A stretch of 64,000 bases of DNA from contig QANU01055553.1 of assembly GCA_003254905.1 (NCBI GenBank), positions 62,001 to 126,000 on the forward strand, read 5' to 3'. Each line of letters starts with the position of its first letter. Positions within the stretch are counted from its first letter, which is position 1. Position numbers and translations under genes: made by a program. Shown piece after piece: positions 1 to 12,275 of the stretch. Under the pieces are notes generated by a model that ran no database searches, had not been told where the DNA came from, and saw only the letters and a list, made by a program, of their open reading frames with translations. The stretch comes from Nissolia schottii (lineage: Eukaryota > Streptophyta > Magnoliopsida > Fabales > Fabaceae).

Positions 1-265
1 TAGGCCTAGTGACTAAACCAATGGCATTGGAAATCTTTGAGAAATAGCCGATTTTCACAACAATTTGCATGTCGCTAGGAAAAAGTCGATGCAAATGGTT
101 TAATTTCTAGTAGTGATCTATTTGTTGTTGTCTAGAGAATACTTGACTTGGAACATTCAAAGAACAGGTGGTTGAGTGTTTCTTCTCCTTCAGAATAGAG
201 TGGGCACCTTATATCATTGTCCAGGAGGCAGTTGAATCATTGAAGCCTCGTCTTAGTGTTGAGAC
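1..265 (-). mobile_element. LINE (non-LTR retrotransposon) fragment, zinc-finger tail of the reverse transcriptase ORF
   Basis: Read on the minus strand, about 265-130 gives LNRLNTKTRLQ, an in-frame stop, then CPLYSEGEETLNHLFFEC. This matches the zf-RVT zinc-finger region found after the reverse transcriptase in plant L1-type LINEs (usual pattern C-x2-C, then E-T-x-x-H-L-F-x-x-C). The second cysteine is replaced by tyrosine, and there are in-frame stops near the start, middle and end, so the copy is dead. The left side runs off the window. No poly-A tail or target duplication could be assigned. The family call rests on motif memory only. Confidence 0.55.
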
Positions 266-2391
266 GGTTTAGTAGTAACATATGATTGGATAACAGTGTA
301 AAATTAATTTTTACATTAATAGTACATAAAAACTAAACTCTAATAAAATTTAAAATTTAATTTAATATTTAAATATAAATAATTATATAAATAATGAACT
401 ATAAAAAAATTATAATATTTAGGGTCACATAAAAAATGAAAATATAATCAAAATTAACATTATTAAAAGTAAAATTAATTAGAAATCGGTAAAATAATGA
501 TGATGATGATGATGTTATAAAGTTACGACTTTGTAAAAAAAATATAAAAAGTTATCAAAAAATATTAAAAAAATATAAAAAGTTATCAAAAAATATTTTC
601 ACAAAATAAAAGATTAAAGAACATCAAATGATATCAAGAATAATGAATTTGATTAAGTAAGATGTTTTAAATGTTCAATAATGAATTAAAAGAAAGGCAC
701 TTTAGGAAAATGAAATGATTACCAACTAAATGGGAGTGGCAATAGTAAAATAAGGAGCAATCACTCCCTACGTTTAATTATGAAAGAGAAAAAGTGTGAG
801 ATTAAAAAAGATATTTTAGGAAAACTAAACAAAAGTTAATTGAGTGGGAGTGACAATGGTAAAATAGGGAGGGACAAATAGTGAATTGTTATCTTTCTGG
901 TCTTATGCAAATATTGAGTTATAATTTTTTCATTTCAAGTCTAATTTAGCCAAATTCATTAGTATTTATTTTAAAACCAAGATAAATATCAACAATTTTT
1001 ATGAGACTCTAAGAGCTAATTTGAAGGATTCGAAGAGGTCAAATAAGACTCAAAATTGAATGTGTTGATTGGATTTGAAATGAAAAGGACAAATTTTAAT
1101 GACGGTTGGAACCAAAATGATAACAATTTAAAAAGATAAAAGACAAAAATTATAACAGTTTAAAAGATAGAAGACGAAATTAAATTTTTGAAAAAGTATG
1201 GATCAAATTGATTAATTAAGTATAACTAAAATACAAAATTGTACTTTGGCCTATTTATTTTTATGTAGACTAACACCTTGACCAAAGACTATGCTGAATT
1301 TATACTCCCCGTCCAATATTCTTTGCTGCAAAGCACTAAACACATTGTTAATCTTGTGATCAGAAAGGTCCCTGATGATGAAACTACGAAGGAAAAACAG
1401 GTGCCACAAACGAGGGAATATATTTTTTGTGCTTGCACACCCCTCTATACCTATCTATGCTCCATTATTTTGTTATTGAGCCATGACTATAAGGGGAAGA
1501 AATTCATGTGATTGCAGGGGTTCTTTTCCTTTGATAAACATTTTGTGGGTGTTGATTGGAGCATCTCTCTCTTTAAATTCCTATCACAAATTAATTTGCA
1601 GGAATAAAGGGGACATATTTGTGAACCTTTGTCTTTCCCACTACAAATATTATCAATTTTGTTATATTTGGTGGGCATCCCAAGCAACCCTACTCGGGTA
1701 CCCTGTGATACAAATTATTGTAAGATACAGGGTTCTCCTACTCTAACCCTAACTAGTATGTAATTGAAATTTCAAAGATACAGATACACAAATAAATATT
1801 CCCATTTTCTTCATCATAACAGTAGTCAAATAGGTAGTGGTACCCTTTTTTATTTTGTTTTGTCTTTTTTTCTTTTCTTGTCTTTTCTTTTCTGCTGAAG
1901 GTAATGATCTCTTTCCTATAACGAAGAGGTCCAAAAAAACGAAGGGGTCATAAATAATTTGCTGTCTTTCTATTTTCTGTTGAATAAAAAAACGAAGAGG
2001 TCATAATTTATGAACCTTTATACCGAATATTATAGGCCACTACACAGGATAAAATGTTCTTTGTTGACAAAGGATGGTTTTTGCTAGTTTTGCTTTGCTA
2101 ACTTGACTTCGTTATCCAAATTAGATTAATATTTTTTATAAGAACATATACTCCCATCACAATGCCCATCACAATGTTATAACACTAATGGAAAGTTTAT
2201 TTCAAGTTTTGTAAATTATGGATTTAATTGGAATCTACTGAGTTTTACATTGTCACCTGATCATATACCGACACTTCATTAAATATAATTGATTATCACA
2301 CTCACTACTTAAAAGATCATCCAAATGAAATAAATTGATTCGACGACTGTGGAAAGATGTTTACACTGACAGTGGATGATAACTATTCTCA
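266..2391. other. AT-rich intergenic DNA, no gene seen
   Basis: Long A/T runs and a (GAT)n stretch near 497-513. Short open frames at 1278-1746 have no recognisable domain and lie in DNA with no coding signature. The 900-1230 part, with phrases such as 'aaaagataaaagac', resembles decayed plant repeat DNA, but I cannot name the family. Confidence 0.5.
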
Positions 2392-2400
2392 TAAATTATT

Positions 2401-3465
2401 GAGTTTTTTTTTTTATTATAATGCCCTTGTTTCCAAAACTTATTACCAAAATATCATTGTTTCAAAACATACTATAAAACTACAATTGTTTTGGATAGAG
2501 TGGCAGGCGAGTTGGCGTAGTAGGACCACATAGGACTTGCCAAACATTTTGGCTTGAAATCGCAAATTCTCTTGGTGTTTTCAAGTTGAAATCGCCAACT
2601 CTCTTGGCGTTTTCAACTGTTGATGTGGCAATTAACGACTGACGTGACATTTTAGTCTATACCGTTATGTTAAGTCGTTAACTGCTAACGTGACTGTTAA
2701 CTTGGTTACGTGGCGAAGGTGAGAGAGAAAGGGAGGAGAGAAGCAGGTGATGACATGTGGGTGAGATCGCTTTGTTAATAGCGACGGCTCACAGAGCTAT
2801 AGCAAAGAAGAAGAAGAAGAAGACAAGTGTACACTGAGAGCAACGCAGGAGTAAGCAGAGGAAGAAACAATTAGGTTAAGTGTCATGTGCGTGGCACGTG
2901 ACCTGCCATGTGGCTAAGTTAATTGTCATGTCAGCATTTAACCGTTTAACATGACAGGAAGGACTAAAACCTTACAAAAGGAAATTATGAGGGATGATTT
3001 TTAGCAAAAAAATTATGAGAAGTAAAACACAAAATTCAACATTTATGACGAACTAAAAGCATATTTAATCCAAAAGGTAAAAGGTAAATTACATTGACTT
3101 TTCCTGAGGTTTAATGAAATTACACTCAGCACCCCTCTATTTGACTGTCTTACACTAACCTTAGCAATTAACTGCCATGTTAGTCGTTAACTACCACATC
3201 AGCAGCTGAAAATGTCAAGGGAGTTGGTGATTTCAAATTGAAAACACCAAGAGAGTTGGCGATTTGAAGTCAAAAACGTCAAGAGAGCTAGCTATTTCAA
3301 GTCAAAAACGTCAATCGGTTTGGCTAGTCTTACGTGACCCTGCTACACCATCTCGACTGTCACGTTGTCCAAAATAAATGTAGTTTTACATATATTTTGA
3401 AACAATGGTATTTTGGTAATAGATTTTGAAAACAAAGGCATTATAATAAAAAATAAAAAAAACTC
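2401..3465. mobile_element. Non-autonomous Mutator-like element with long terminal inverted repeats
   Basis: The element starts GAGTTTTTTT and ends AAAAAACTC. The left end (2401 to about 2640) and the reverse complement of the right end (about 3180-3465) align over roughly 240 bp or more, with shared phrases such as TTATTACCAAAATA (left) against CTATTACCAAAATA (right). It is flanked by a perfect 9-bp direct repeat, TAAATTATT, at 2392-2400 and 3466-3474. A 9-bp target duplication plus TIRs of hundreds of bases is the hallmark of Mutator/MULE elements. The 0.5-kb interior has no transposase-like frame; it holds an AGA-rich stretch near 2809-2822 and other unassigned sequence, so an autonomous partner elsewhere would be needed for movement. 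Confidence 0.85.
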
Positions 3466-3474
3466 TAAATTATT

Positions 3475-3683
3475 GGTGCTTTTGACACATTGAATAAAAA
3501 AAGTATAATAGGATAAGTCATTCCAATAAGTTTGGCTTTTAAGTCACACTTTACGACAAAAGATTGGCTTAAGATTACATTTTTATAATTACGCTAAATT
3601 TCTTTTATACTATAAAAATTAACATTTTTATTAGTAAATATAATATTTCTTAATACTTTATATTACTTTTAATTTGATAACCT

Positions 3684-3726
<43 letters not shown>

Positions 3727-4914
3727 TTTAAAAGTATAGTATTTAAAAAAACAACACTTAAATATTGCATTTGTCAAAAACCTAATTACTTTTAGTGAAA
3801 TTGGAAAAAAAAAAAAAAATTTGAGTACCAACACCAATGGGGACAGAGAAGCGCTATCAAAACAGGCTAAAAAATTTATATGGGTAAATTATGATATTTT
3901 TTAACATATTACTAGATGGTGGTAATTTCGTGTAGATTGTTGCTCACCGAAACAATTTATATTAAAAATGAATTTAAAAAATTCAAATATCTAAATTGCC
4001 CCCTTACTGGTGATTTGCATTGCAAGGTGGTACGTACATGCACTTCACATGCTTTTTTCCTCATCTTTGATGATAGAGAGACGTGTTATTTATATTTATT
4101 TTAGTATTCTATTCATTCACTTTTTGTTATTGTATTTCTTATCTAAAATTTTGTATAAGCTTACGCCATTTGATTAAATTAAATAAATATTAGATATTTT
4201 CTTATTCTCTTAGTGACACCTAATAATTATAGTAATAATTTTTCAATGTCAATTCAGTCTACACACTCTATTTTTATATCTTTATGTTAATTAAATTATT
4301 TCTTAACTTGTGTGTATTTTTGTCAAACGTGACAACAAAAAGGTAGATAAAGAGAGTATGAAACATTGTGTCAACACACTTGTTTATCATTGGATGAGAC
4401 TTCATTCAACCCTCATACTTTAAGGAGATTTTATGAAATAATAAATAAATGTGTGTTAACATGATGTCTCATGCTAAGTTAAGTAGAAAAAATGATAAAC
4501 CCCAATTTAGTCCCTGCTATTTTTATTTTTAACCTGGACAATTTCATTCCTCTTAAATTTTTTGACCGATTTAGTCCTTATTATTTTTTATATCGGTCAG
4601 TTTAGTTTTTGCAAATTATAAAAATTAGATAAGTTTTTTCATCCAACTTCTATATTGAGACAGCTGACTCAGAGCATAATGAAGGGAGATAACACATTAA
4701 AGGTCCACATCACATCCTCCATGTCAAAAACACGTTGCTTTACATGATTAATAGTGCATCCCCTTTAGGTAAAATGACATTGTTTCACATAACATGTTCA
4801 CAAAACGTATGCGTCCATGATGTTAACTAATGCTCAATCCATCCATTAAAATTATCAGTAATGTTAGGTGTACACTGGTTTTGTTGTCATCGTACAACCA
4901 CCGTATAATGTATG
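3475..4914. other. AT-rich intergenic DNA with a (TA)n microsatellite
   Basis: An uninterrupted TA dinucleotide tract lies at 3689-3718. The stretch near 4500-4640 carries phrases such as 'tttagtccct' and 'tttagtcctt', common in plant dispersed repeats. No protein frame longer than about 60 residues and no recognisable gene. Confidence 0.45.
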
Positions 4915-5480
4915 TATGATATACGCAGCAACACCGAATGCATGCACAAACTGTTGCACATATGCACAAACTTTTTCTACATACATGCATAAACATTTTT
5001 CACATAAAGAACTAAATCAGATCAAATCTGTGACACATTAAATAGTGAAAAGTAACTATGACACTCTTTCTCCTGCCCCCCACTCACACTCTAAGCGTAT
5101 AGACTCACTTGCACAAACATTTTAAAGTATATGCACAAACTTTTCAACAAGCAGAAATAAATAATAAGACAAAAATGACGAATAAGAAAATTTTGATACT
5201 CTCGTGCACAAACTTTTGAACAACCAAAAACAAAAAAATATGATGGAAACGAAAACGAACACGAAAACAAAAAAGAAAACTTTGGTGCACATTTGCACAA
5301 ACTTTTCAACAATAATTCACAAATTTTTCTATAAATATGCACAAACTTTTTAATCAAGAACGAATATTATGATGAACACGAAAATGAAAACGGCGGCGAA
5401 AAAAAAACTTGATGCTTACATACATAAACTTTTGAACAATTATGCACAAACATTTTTTCATAGATGTACATGCTTTTGAA
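4915..5480. repeat. Irregular array of a TGCACAAACTTTT motif
   Basis: The word TGCACAAAC, often followed by TTTT and then CAACA, recurs about ten times between 4945 and 5470 (for example near 4943, 4960, 5110, 5131, 5203, 5293 and 5339), with diverged spacers. The arrangement looks like the subterminal repeats of a transposon. The complementary word GTTTGTGCA recurs at 7610-8060, i.e. in opposite orientation. I infer that the two arrays could be arms of one decayed element, but no termini or target duplication were found. Confidence 0.45.
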
Positions 5481-5537
5481 CAACCAAAAACAAAACAAAA
5501 TGACGAAAACAAAGTACAAACTGTGATAATGTCTTGC

Positions 5538-5819
5538 GAAGAAGAAAAAAATGAAGAAAAAGTGAAGAAAATTTTAAATGAATAAAAATGAACAAGAAAA
5601 ACTAAAAAAATAAAAGGAAAAAAAACGTTTATGATAAATGGAAAAAAAAACGAGGAAGAAAAAAAAAAGGGGATATCAGAGTGATGGGAGAAGAGAGTGG
5701 AAGAAAATTAGGAAATGAAGAGAAGAACAAGGAGCTTAAGGGGAGAAAAGAAAAAAAAAATGAACAAGAAGAGAAGGAGCGTGTGTATGAGAGTGAGTGA
5801 GTGAGAGGAGAGAGAAAAT
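5538..5819. repeat. Purine-rich low-complexity tract
   Basis: About 280 bases of strongly strand-asymmetric sequence: the + strand is almost all A and G, with GAAGAA, GAGTGAGTGAGTGAG and long A runs. Minus-strand open frames here simply read the complementary pyrimidine tract and are not genes. Confidence 0.7.
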
Positions 5820-7599
5820 ATGTATAATGATAAAAAAGTGGTGCACATAAATTATTTTTTTAAAATTTATATGATCATATTCTTTAACAAAAGGACTATA
5901 TAATAAATAACCCATAGCAATCACAAATTATGGACCAACTCTTGTGGCCAATAACACAAAACATTTGGAATCAATTTATTTTTTCCACATATCACTCTGT
6001 TCGTAAAGCAATCCCTTTTTGTCTTCTTTTAGAAGTATATATAAGATAATTTTTAGTCAGCCCGGGTGAGATCAAATTGACACACACAGTTGCTTGAAGA
6101 TTTTATTCTAATAGCAATTACAGTTGTTTAGACCAAATAAACAGTTTTATTATGAAACAGTATATTATTATGTATAAAACGTGGTGCAAGGACATCGCAG
6201 GTTGGTTTCCAATCCGTAGCTTTAAGACCGGATTCATATCTAATGAAAAGAATCAAAAGATTCAAAACCTAGTTCCCTATGGTCTATTTGATTCTTTTGA
6301 AACTATTTGACAAGTCTGCTACGTGTTTAAGATTCTCTTTTAATAGTCTATGAAATTATTAGTAGTTTATGTAATGTAAGATGAAATTATTAAAAGATAT
6401 TTAATTATTAATTGTTTGAATGTAATCATAATAATTTATGACAAACTTTATAATATATATATATATATAACATCATTGTAGGATTAAAATTCTCTCTTTT
6501 TTTAAAAAAAAAAAAGCTCTCTTGTATTTTTTTTTTAAAAAGTTATGTTTTTATCTTTATTATATATTTATATTATATTTTATATTAATATGGTCTATCA
6601 GACTATCATCTTCTAATGAATAATGAGGATGACAACATTAACTTCTCTTTTTTCATTTTAAAATTTTCATTTTAAAAAAGGAAGATCTTGACCTATATCT
6701 TATGAATCATATAGTAATCGACTCCACCTAGAAAGAGACTTAATTTGCATATGATTCTTAAAGGTTAAGGAATGTGCTCACTTTTTTAAACGTGGAGCAG
6801 AACAATCATGTGGTGCTAAAAGTTCCTAGTTACAGATCCTGGGAAATTGGGAATATATGTGCAACGTTAAAGTTTTTACATTGATACTCATAATTCATAA
6901 TGAATGTGTTAAGATCATAAAATTTGACATTAAGAGTGTGTTTAGTTAGAGTAAAATTGGGGCAAAGTTTCTATAAAAACTTTTACCTTATTTTTACCTC
7001 AACTAGACACACCTTTAATTAAAGCAAAAACATTTTAAATCTCAATTTTTGTTAAAGAAGAAAATTGTATAACTTTTGCAGTTCCATTATTGTTTTTATA
7101 GTTGAACAGTGATTAGTTTAGAAATTTTTTATCAAGATGTAAAATTTCGCCACATTTACACACAATTAGGATATCTTATTAAAAGCTTTCTCAACCTGCG
7201 CGTTGAAAAGCTGGTGATTTCATGAAATTGACTTTGACGAAAGCCAATTTTAAGATAAAAAAAAGTATTAAAATAACGTGTGTTTTGCGTGAGACACATT
7301 TATGGCACTTCACATCTTTACAAATACTTGGCCTATATTTTCAAACAAAAACGATTACTATATAACTAATTATATGTTATTGTAATTTCAATAAGTATAA
7401 TATATTGTCATTTAATATTATCTATATCTCACACCCAAAATAGAAAAATTCAATCCTCACACGACACTCGTTTCGTCTTTATCATCCATTGGTAATTCAT
7501 GATCTTCATCATTGTTCTTCATTTTTTATATAATCATCATCAATTATCATTATTCATTCAATGGATTCTGCTAATCACCTAATTCGAGCTCCAAATTCA
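5820..7599. other. AT-rich intergenic DNA, nothing recognised
   Basis: No open frame with domain content, no RNA gene and no clean repeat ends. A short (TA)n tract lies near 6455-6470. Phrases such as the GTGTGTTTAGTTAGAG near 6934 are like MITE ends, but I could not pair them. Confidence 0.4.
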
Positions 7600-8060
7600 A
7601 ACTTTAATTATATGTTATGTTTGTGCATTTATGTTTGAGATGTTTGTGCAATATGGTAATTAAAGTTTGTGCGCATATGTCTTCCCCACATATTGATTTG
7701 TGTTAATTGTTTCATATGTTTATGTTTGTGCATGTATGTTGCGCATGTTTGTTCACTAAGATGTTAAAAGTTTGTGCAGACCTGTTTATGTAATAAGATG
7801 GTAAAAGTTTGTTCATTACACATTCCTTTGTTTTGGTCATATAGTATTATATTTGTAAGCTTTTCCCTGTTTTGATTACATACTAATTTGTGTTAATTAT
7901 TTCATATGTATTATGATTTTTCCTATTTTAATCACATACTAGTTTGTGTTAATTATTTCATATGTTTGGGCATGTATGTTATACATGTTTGCCAATAATA
8001 TGATAAAATTTTATGCCCTACGTTTTATTTTGCTCACATACTAGTTTGTTAGCGTATGTT
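7600..8060. repeat. Imperfect tandem repeats built on TTTGTGTTAATTATTTCATATG and GTTTGTGCATGTATG
   Basis: Units of roughly 60-110 bp recur: TTTGTGTTAATT, then TTTCATATG at about 7697, 7889 and 7951, with GTGCATGTATGTT and GGCATGTATGTT between them. The word GTTTGTGCA is the reverse complement of the motif in the array at 4915-5480. No coding content. It may be the other arm of the same decayed transposon (inference). Confidence 0.45.
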
Positions 8061-8624
8061 GCACAAGGTTATGCAATTATAAAGAAAAGTGACATTATTA
8101 ACTTAATGCATATTTTTATCAGGTTTTGGTTTGAGCAAAGTAAGAAGCAATTGGTTCAAAAATATAAATAATGGGGCAGTGTATTAAATTTAGAGTTGGC
8201 AACTGTTGATTTTCAAAAGCACCAAGCAAAGAAAAAAAACAATAATTGAGTTTGAATAACTCTGAGACATGCATGTCAGCACCATACATCAAAATTTCAC
8301 ACCTTTGTTTTTGCAATTACTAACTGTTCAGGGCAGCGACAGATTTGTTGCGGAAGGCAATTACGACTTCAGCAGATATAAAAAGTAAAGGAGCCATATT
8401 CAGTGAACTTAGGTAAATAAGAGGTGAACATTTTAATTGATATGAAATAATCTAATTTGTAAGGCAAGGGATGGAAGTAGAAGAGGGACAACAGATTTTC
8501 ATATGGCATTAATTAATCACATCATCATCTTAAACTCAACATGAAAATATGTTAATTAATAAGAATTAATGTAATGTTAAATAAGTTTGAGAGAATCAAA
8601 CTAAGATTTATTCTTCAATTTCAT

Positions 8625-8656
<32 letters not shown>

Positions 8657-9779
8657 ATTGCCACTTGGTTTGGATGGACAGAAAACAGAAGGAAAGAAAA
8701 AGTGGAAAGAGAAAATGGGAGGATTTCTTCATTTTTCTTCTGTTTGGTTTGCTGCTATTCAGTGCAGGAAGGTAAGAAATCAAAGATGGGATCCACATGA
8801 AACTTTACTTCTCCCACCTGCGATGAAAATGGTTGTCAGAGGAGAGAACCCATTGGAATGACAATTATACCCCCATCCTACATTTCTCAACCTTTTGTTC
8901 TTATTTTAAGAAAATTGATAAATTATTTCACCAACCACGTATACTGCATTTTCATATAATAGTTATGATTTAAAATTAAAAAAATTACTATTATTTATTC
9001 ACACAGTAATTTACATATTATTTAATAAAAATTATATATTTACACTTTATTATATAATAATAAATATATATTATTTTCTTTCTTTTCATTTTCTTTATAT
9101 TCAACCATTATATTTTATCTCTTTTCTTTCTCTCCATTTTCTTTCTTCTTATTTTCTTCCTAACATCCAAACAAATATGTTTATTTCAGATTTTCAAATG
9201 AATCACAGGAAAGGGTAAATAAAATTAAAAAATCCCGTCTCAATAAAAACCAATTTTAGAATGTTAGATTCCCATTTACCAAAAAAGAATGTTAGATTCC
9301 CGTTTGAGTTAAAATGCAATCTTAAACAAACGAGGTGGCATCATTATAATGGCTAATGGCTGTATAGACCAGAAAGAATACACTTAAATGAAAAGCAATT
9401 AAAGTGAAGGCCAGATCATATGAACGGTGAGGAGTATATTCCAATATTCTATCTATATTCCAATATTCTATCTATAAGCAGACACATCATAATATTGTAA
9501 GATGCAGATGCGCATCTTGTAACCTCCTTTTGTATTTTGTGGACCGGAAGTAACCCTTTCAATTTTCATATCTGAAATTTAGTATCTGAGACATCACACG
9601 TCAAGACAACACAGTCCCAGGTATCAAATATAGATACCTGTGCTGTACCAATGTAATGTGACGTTGAAAAAAGAAAATGATGATAAAACGAAAAAGATGA
9701 ACAAAAGAAACAGCATAGGGACCTAATGGATCTAGACACTTTTTTTATAGGTAAAAGTCCACCCCCTCATATATTTATT
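8061..9779. other. Intergenic DNA with an (AAT)n microsatellite and a 19-bp tandem duplication
   Basis: A TAA/AAT trinucleotide tract lies at 8625-8654; open frames on both strands across it translate the repeat and flanking DNA and show no domain. At 9435-9472 a 19-bp unit (TATATTCCAATATTCTATC) is present twice head to tail. The duplicated base TATTTATT at 9772-9779 is the target site of the next element. No gene seen. Confidence 0.5.
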
Positions 9780-10433
9780 TAGGGGTGTTTATAACTTGGT
9801 CTAACCCGCTAAGCCATATCAACCTGAAGCATTTGGGTTAAATTGAGTCCGATTATAATTGGATCCAATTTTTAAAAACTCTAAAAATAAAAAACTTAAT
9901 TTTAATTCATATTGAGTTTGAGTTTAGTCTCGGGTCATTTGGTCTGACCCGATGTTCTACTATTATGCATTTTTTATTTTTGGTCATTCGCATCCCATTA
10001 TGAGAAATCATAATAATGAAAGGAATTAGGTTCTTGCAAGCACATTTCTAAATAGTTTTCAGTTTTCACTCTCACTCAATCCAATTTAGTGAGCCCAATT
10101 TCAATTACCCATTACCCAATTTCTCAGTTCTCTCTCGGTGCTCTCTCTTAGCCCATTACCCGATTTCACTCTACCTAACTTTATTGCAAATCTATTGTAG
10201 TTTGCAATTTTTTTAACTTTATTTTTTAATGGATGTTATTTTTTATTTTGAAGTTGGAAATAGTTTTGGCTCGTTTTGACCCTCTTTGTCCCGGTCCAAA
10301 CCTAGGTTTTAACTCGGCCTAAAGATGATCTGGTCTATCAGGTTTAGGGTCGAATCCGGGTCTTCAAAATTAGTCCAATCTAAATATAGAGCTGGATTCG
10401 GGTAAAGGCCAACCCGGCCCACAAATACCCCTA
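9780..10433. mobile_element. Non-autonomous hAT-like element, copy 1
   Basis: Ends TAGGGGTGTTTA and AAATACCCCTA form short inverted repeats. A perfect 8-bp direct repeat, TATTTATT, flanks it at 9772-9779 and 10434-10441; 8-bp duplications are typical of the hAT superfamily. The 654-bp body is non-coding and includes terminal regions rich in GGTC, CCCGG and GGCCCA words. Its right third (about 10260-10430) aligns with 19317-19470 of copy 2: both carry AAGATGATC, CTATCAGGTTTAG and GCCAACCCGGCCCA. It is therefore a member of the same family. Confidence 0.82.
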
Positions 10434-10441
10434 TATTTATT

Positions 10442-11261
10442 GCCACTTATTATAAAATTAATTAAACCCATAAATGAGTGAATGCTTATTAGATAATTGA
10501 CTGAACTCATTTTTTATTTTGAATGTGTTAAATATAAATATAAAATATTAAATTTCTGCTCACGCAAGAATGGATGTATCTATTCACATTAACAGCAAAA
10601 AGGTCGGTACTCCACTGCTCCCGGCTTTAGTGGCCACACCTTCCCTCCACGCGTTTCCCTCCTCTTCTTTCACTCTCCACTTTTATTGGTTACATCACCT
10701 CGTTTATTTACCCTTTTTAATATTTACTTGTTAATTGTTATAATAAGCTATTTGCAATACATTAATATTGCGGTTAAATAATTATACAGTTGAAGTTAAC
10801 GTTAATAAGCTATTTGCCATCCAATAATATATTGTTAATATGCTATTCGTAATGCATTGATATTGTGAATAAACTTATACATCTATGATATAATTTTTTT
10901 TTTTTACAAGCAAAACTTTTCTCTTCTTTTATTATAACTTTTGAGGGTAATTTTTTATTTTATTCTTAGACAAATATAGATCGATTTTATTTATTCCAAA
11001 AGAATAAATTACATTGAAATCCCGAAGGAATAAATCATAAGAAACAATGGAATATCCCCATAGTAAAACAAAAACATCTTAAAAAGGAGAAGAGAGATAA
11101 GTATCTTAAATCCTTTATACACTTATCAGTTGAATTAGTCATCAACACATAGTTACATTAGTAATTATCGAGGCCTGGTAAGATTTCACAACATTTGATA
11201 AATTCACATCAGATTTTTGTAGTCACTAGTTGCGAAGGGCAAAGCAAGAATTTAAAGAAAC
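10442..11261. other. Intergenic DNA, nothing recognised
   Basis: A pyrimidine-rich patch near 10640-10685 and AT-rich sequence with related phrases 'aataagctatttgc' at 10741 and 10803. No supported gene. Confidence 0.4.
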
Positions 11262-11738
11262 CTAAAAGAATAAAATAGATAAAAGAATAAAAATTAAGGG
11301 GGGGGAACAGGGACTCAAGGACCACCATGGAGGTTTGGCCCCCCATGGTTGGCAGTCTCCCCTCAAGGTAGGAGAAGGCGTCGTTGACTGGCTGATTGGT
11401 GAAGCTTTTTGCACCATCTCAACTAGATCAAAGCACTTGGGACAGTTTGGATTAGAACAACCTCTTTTTCGGATTTGAGCCTTCACGTGATTGAAGAAGG
11501 CGCCATCACAAGAACGTGAAAGGTCGCCACTTGGTAAAGAGTTAAAACCGTCACAACAACGAAGTATAGCCACTGCTAGGGCAAAAATAAGTATGTTACT
11601 AAGATTGAGGAAGGAGATAGTGTCGTTAAAGGGGACACAAACAAGATCACTAGAGAGACAGAGGTAGCGAGACAGGACCTTTAGCGAGGCACAATGAACC
11701 CTTATGTGCAAAGGGAAATTAACCGATAGGGGCAGCAC
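11262..11738 (-). other. Unexplained 158-codon open frame
   Basis: This is the longest open frame in the first 20 kb and lies in locally GC-richer DNA (11300-11720). The predicted product is cysteine- and serine-rich, with a hydrophobic C-terminal end (LIFILLSILFF) after a Pro/Trp-rich segment. I recognise no domain and no homologue. There is no visible TATA box or splicing partner. It could be a remnant of an element or chance. I would not call it a gene without transcript evidence. Confidence 0.15.
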
Positions 11739-12085
11739 AAATGACCTTCGTTACACCCAAGGTACAAGATATTGCTATCAATGTGGAAGCTTAGTAAAGG
11801 CAAGTTTCGCTAATAGTTCTCTCATCATATCTAATTACTTCGTTCAACATTTTTATTTGAAATTTTGACAATTGATTAAGACATTAATTAGTACATCAAG
11901 GAAAATTAGGTATCAATGATCAACTAAAATTAAAAATTAATTAATAAAAACAATAAGTGGTTAGTTGGCAGTTTAGCTAGTTATAAAAAAAATAGAGATC
12001 AATTTCTATACATCGACGGTGTAAAAAAGTTTCACATTATCATCTAATTATGTGTTGCCACATAATCAAAGGTATTTGAGTTTAG

Positions 12086-12275
12086 ACAAAGATTATATAA
12101 AGTGAGGAGCTCACTTTAGAAGGTAATTAAAGTGGAGCTTTTCACCGTTGGATCAATAAAGAGTTAATGGGACCCACTTATCACTTTATCGATTTAAGGA
12201 TGAAATTTTCTCACTTTAGCCTCTAAAGTGAGTTTCTCATTTTACCCTTTAAAGTGAGCTTCTCATTTTAGATGA
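12086..12275. mobile_element. Possible hairpin MITE
   Basis: The left side (AAGTGAGGAGCTCACTTTAG near 12099-12118) and the right side (CTCTAAAGTGAGTTTCTCATTT near 12221-12243) are inversely related through the word CACTTTAG/CTAAAGTG, and AGTGAG/CTCACT repeats several times. No protein content. Ends are approximate and no target duplication was identified. Confidence 0.35.

Noticed and set aside
1278-1746. Overlapping short open frames of 66-87 codons
   Set aside because: No domain, no conserved motif and no promoter; AT-rich flank. Consistent with chance.
8574-8861. 95-codon frame across the (AAT)n tract
   Set aside because: Translates a microsatellite into poly-Asn, with unrelated flanks and no domain.
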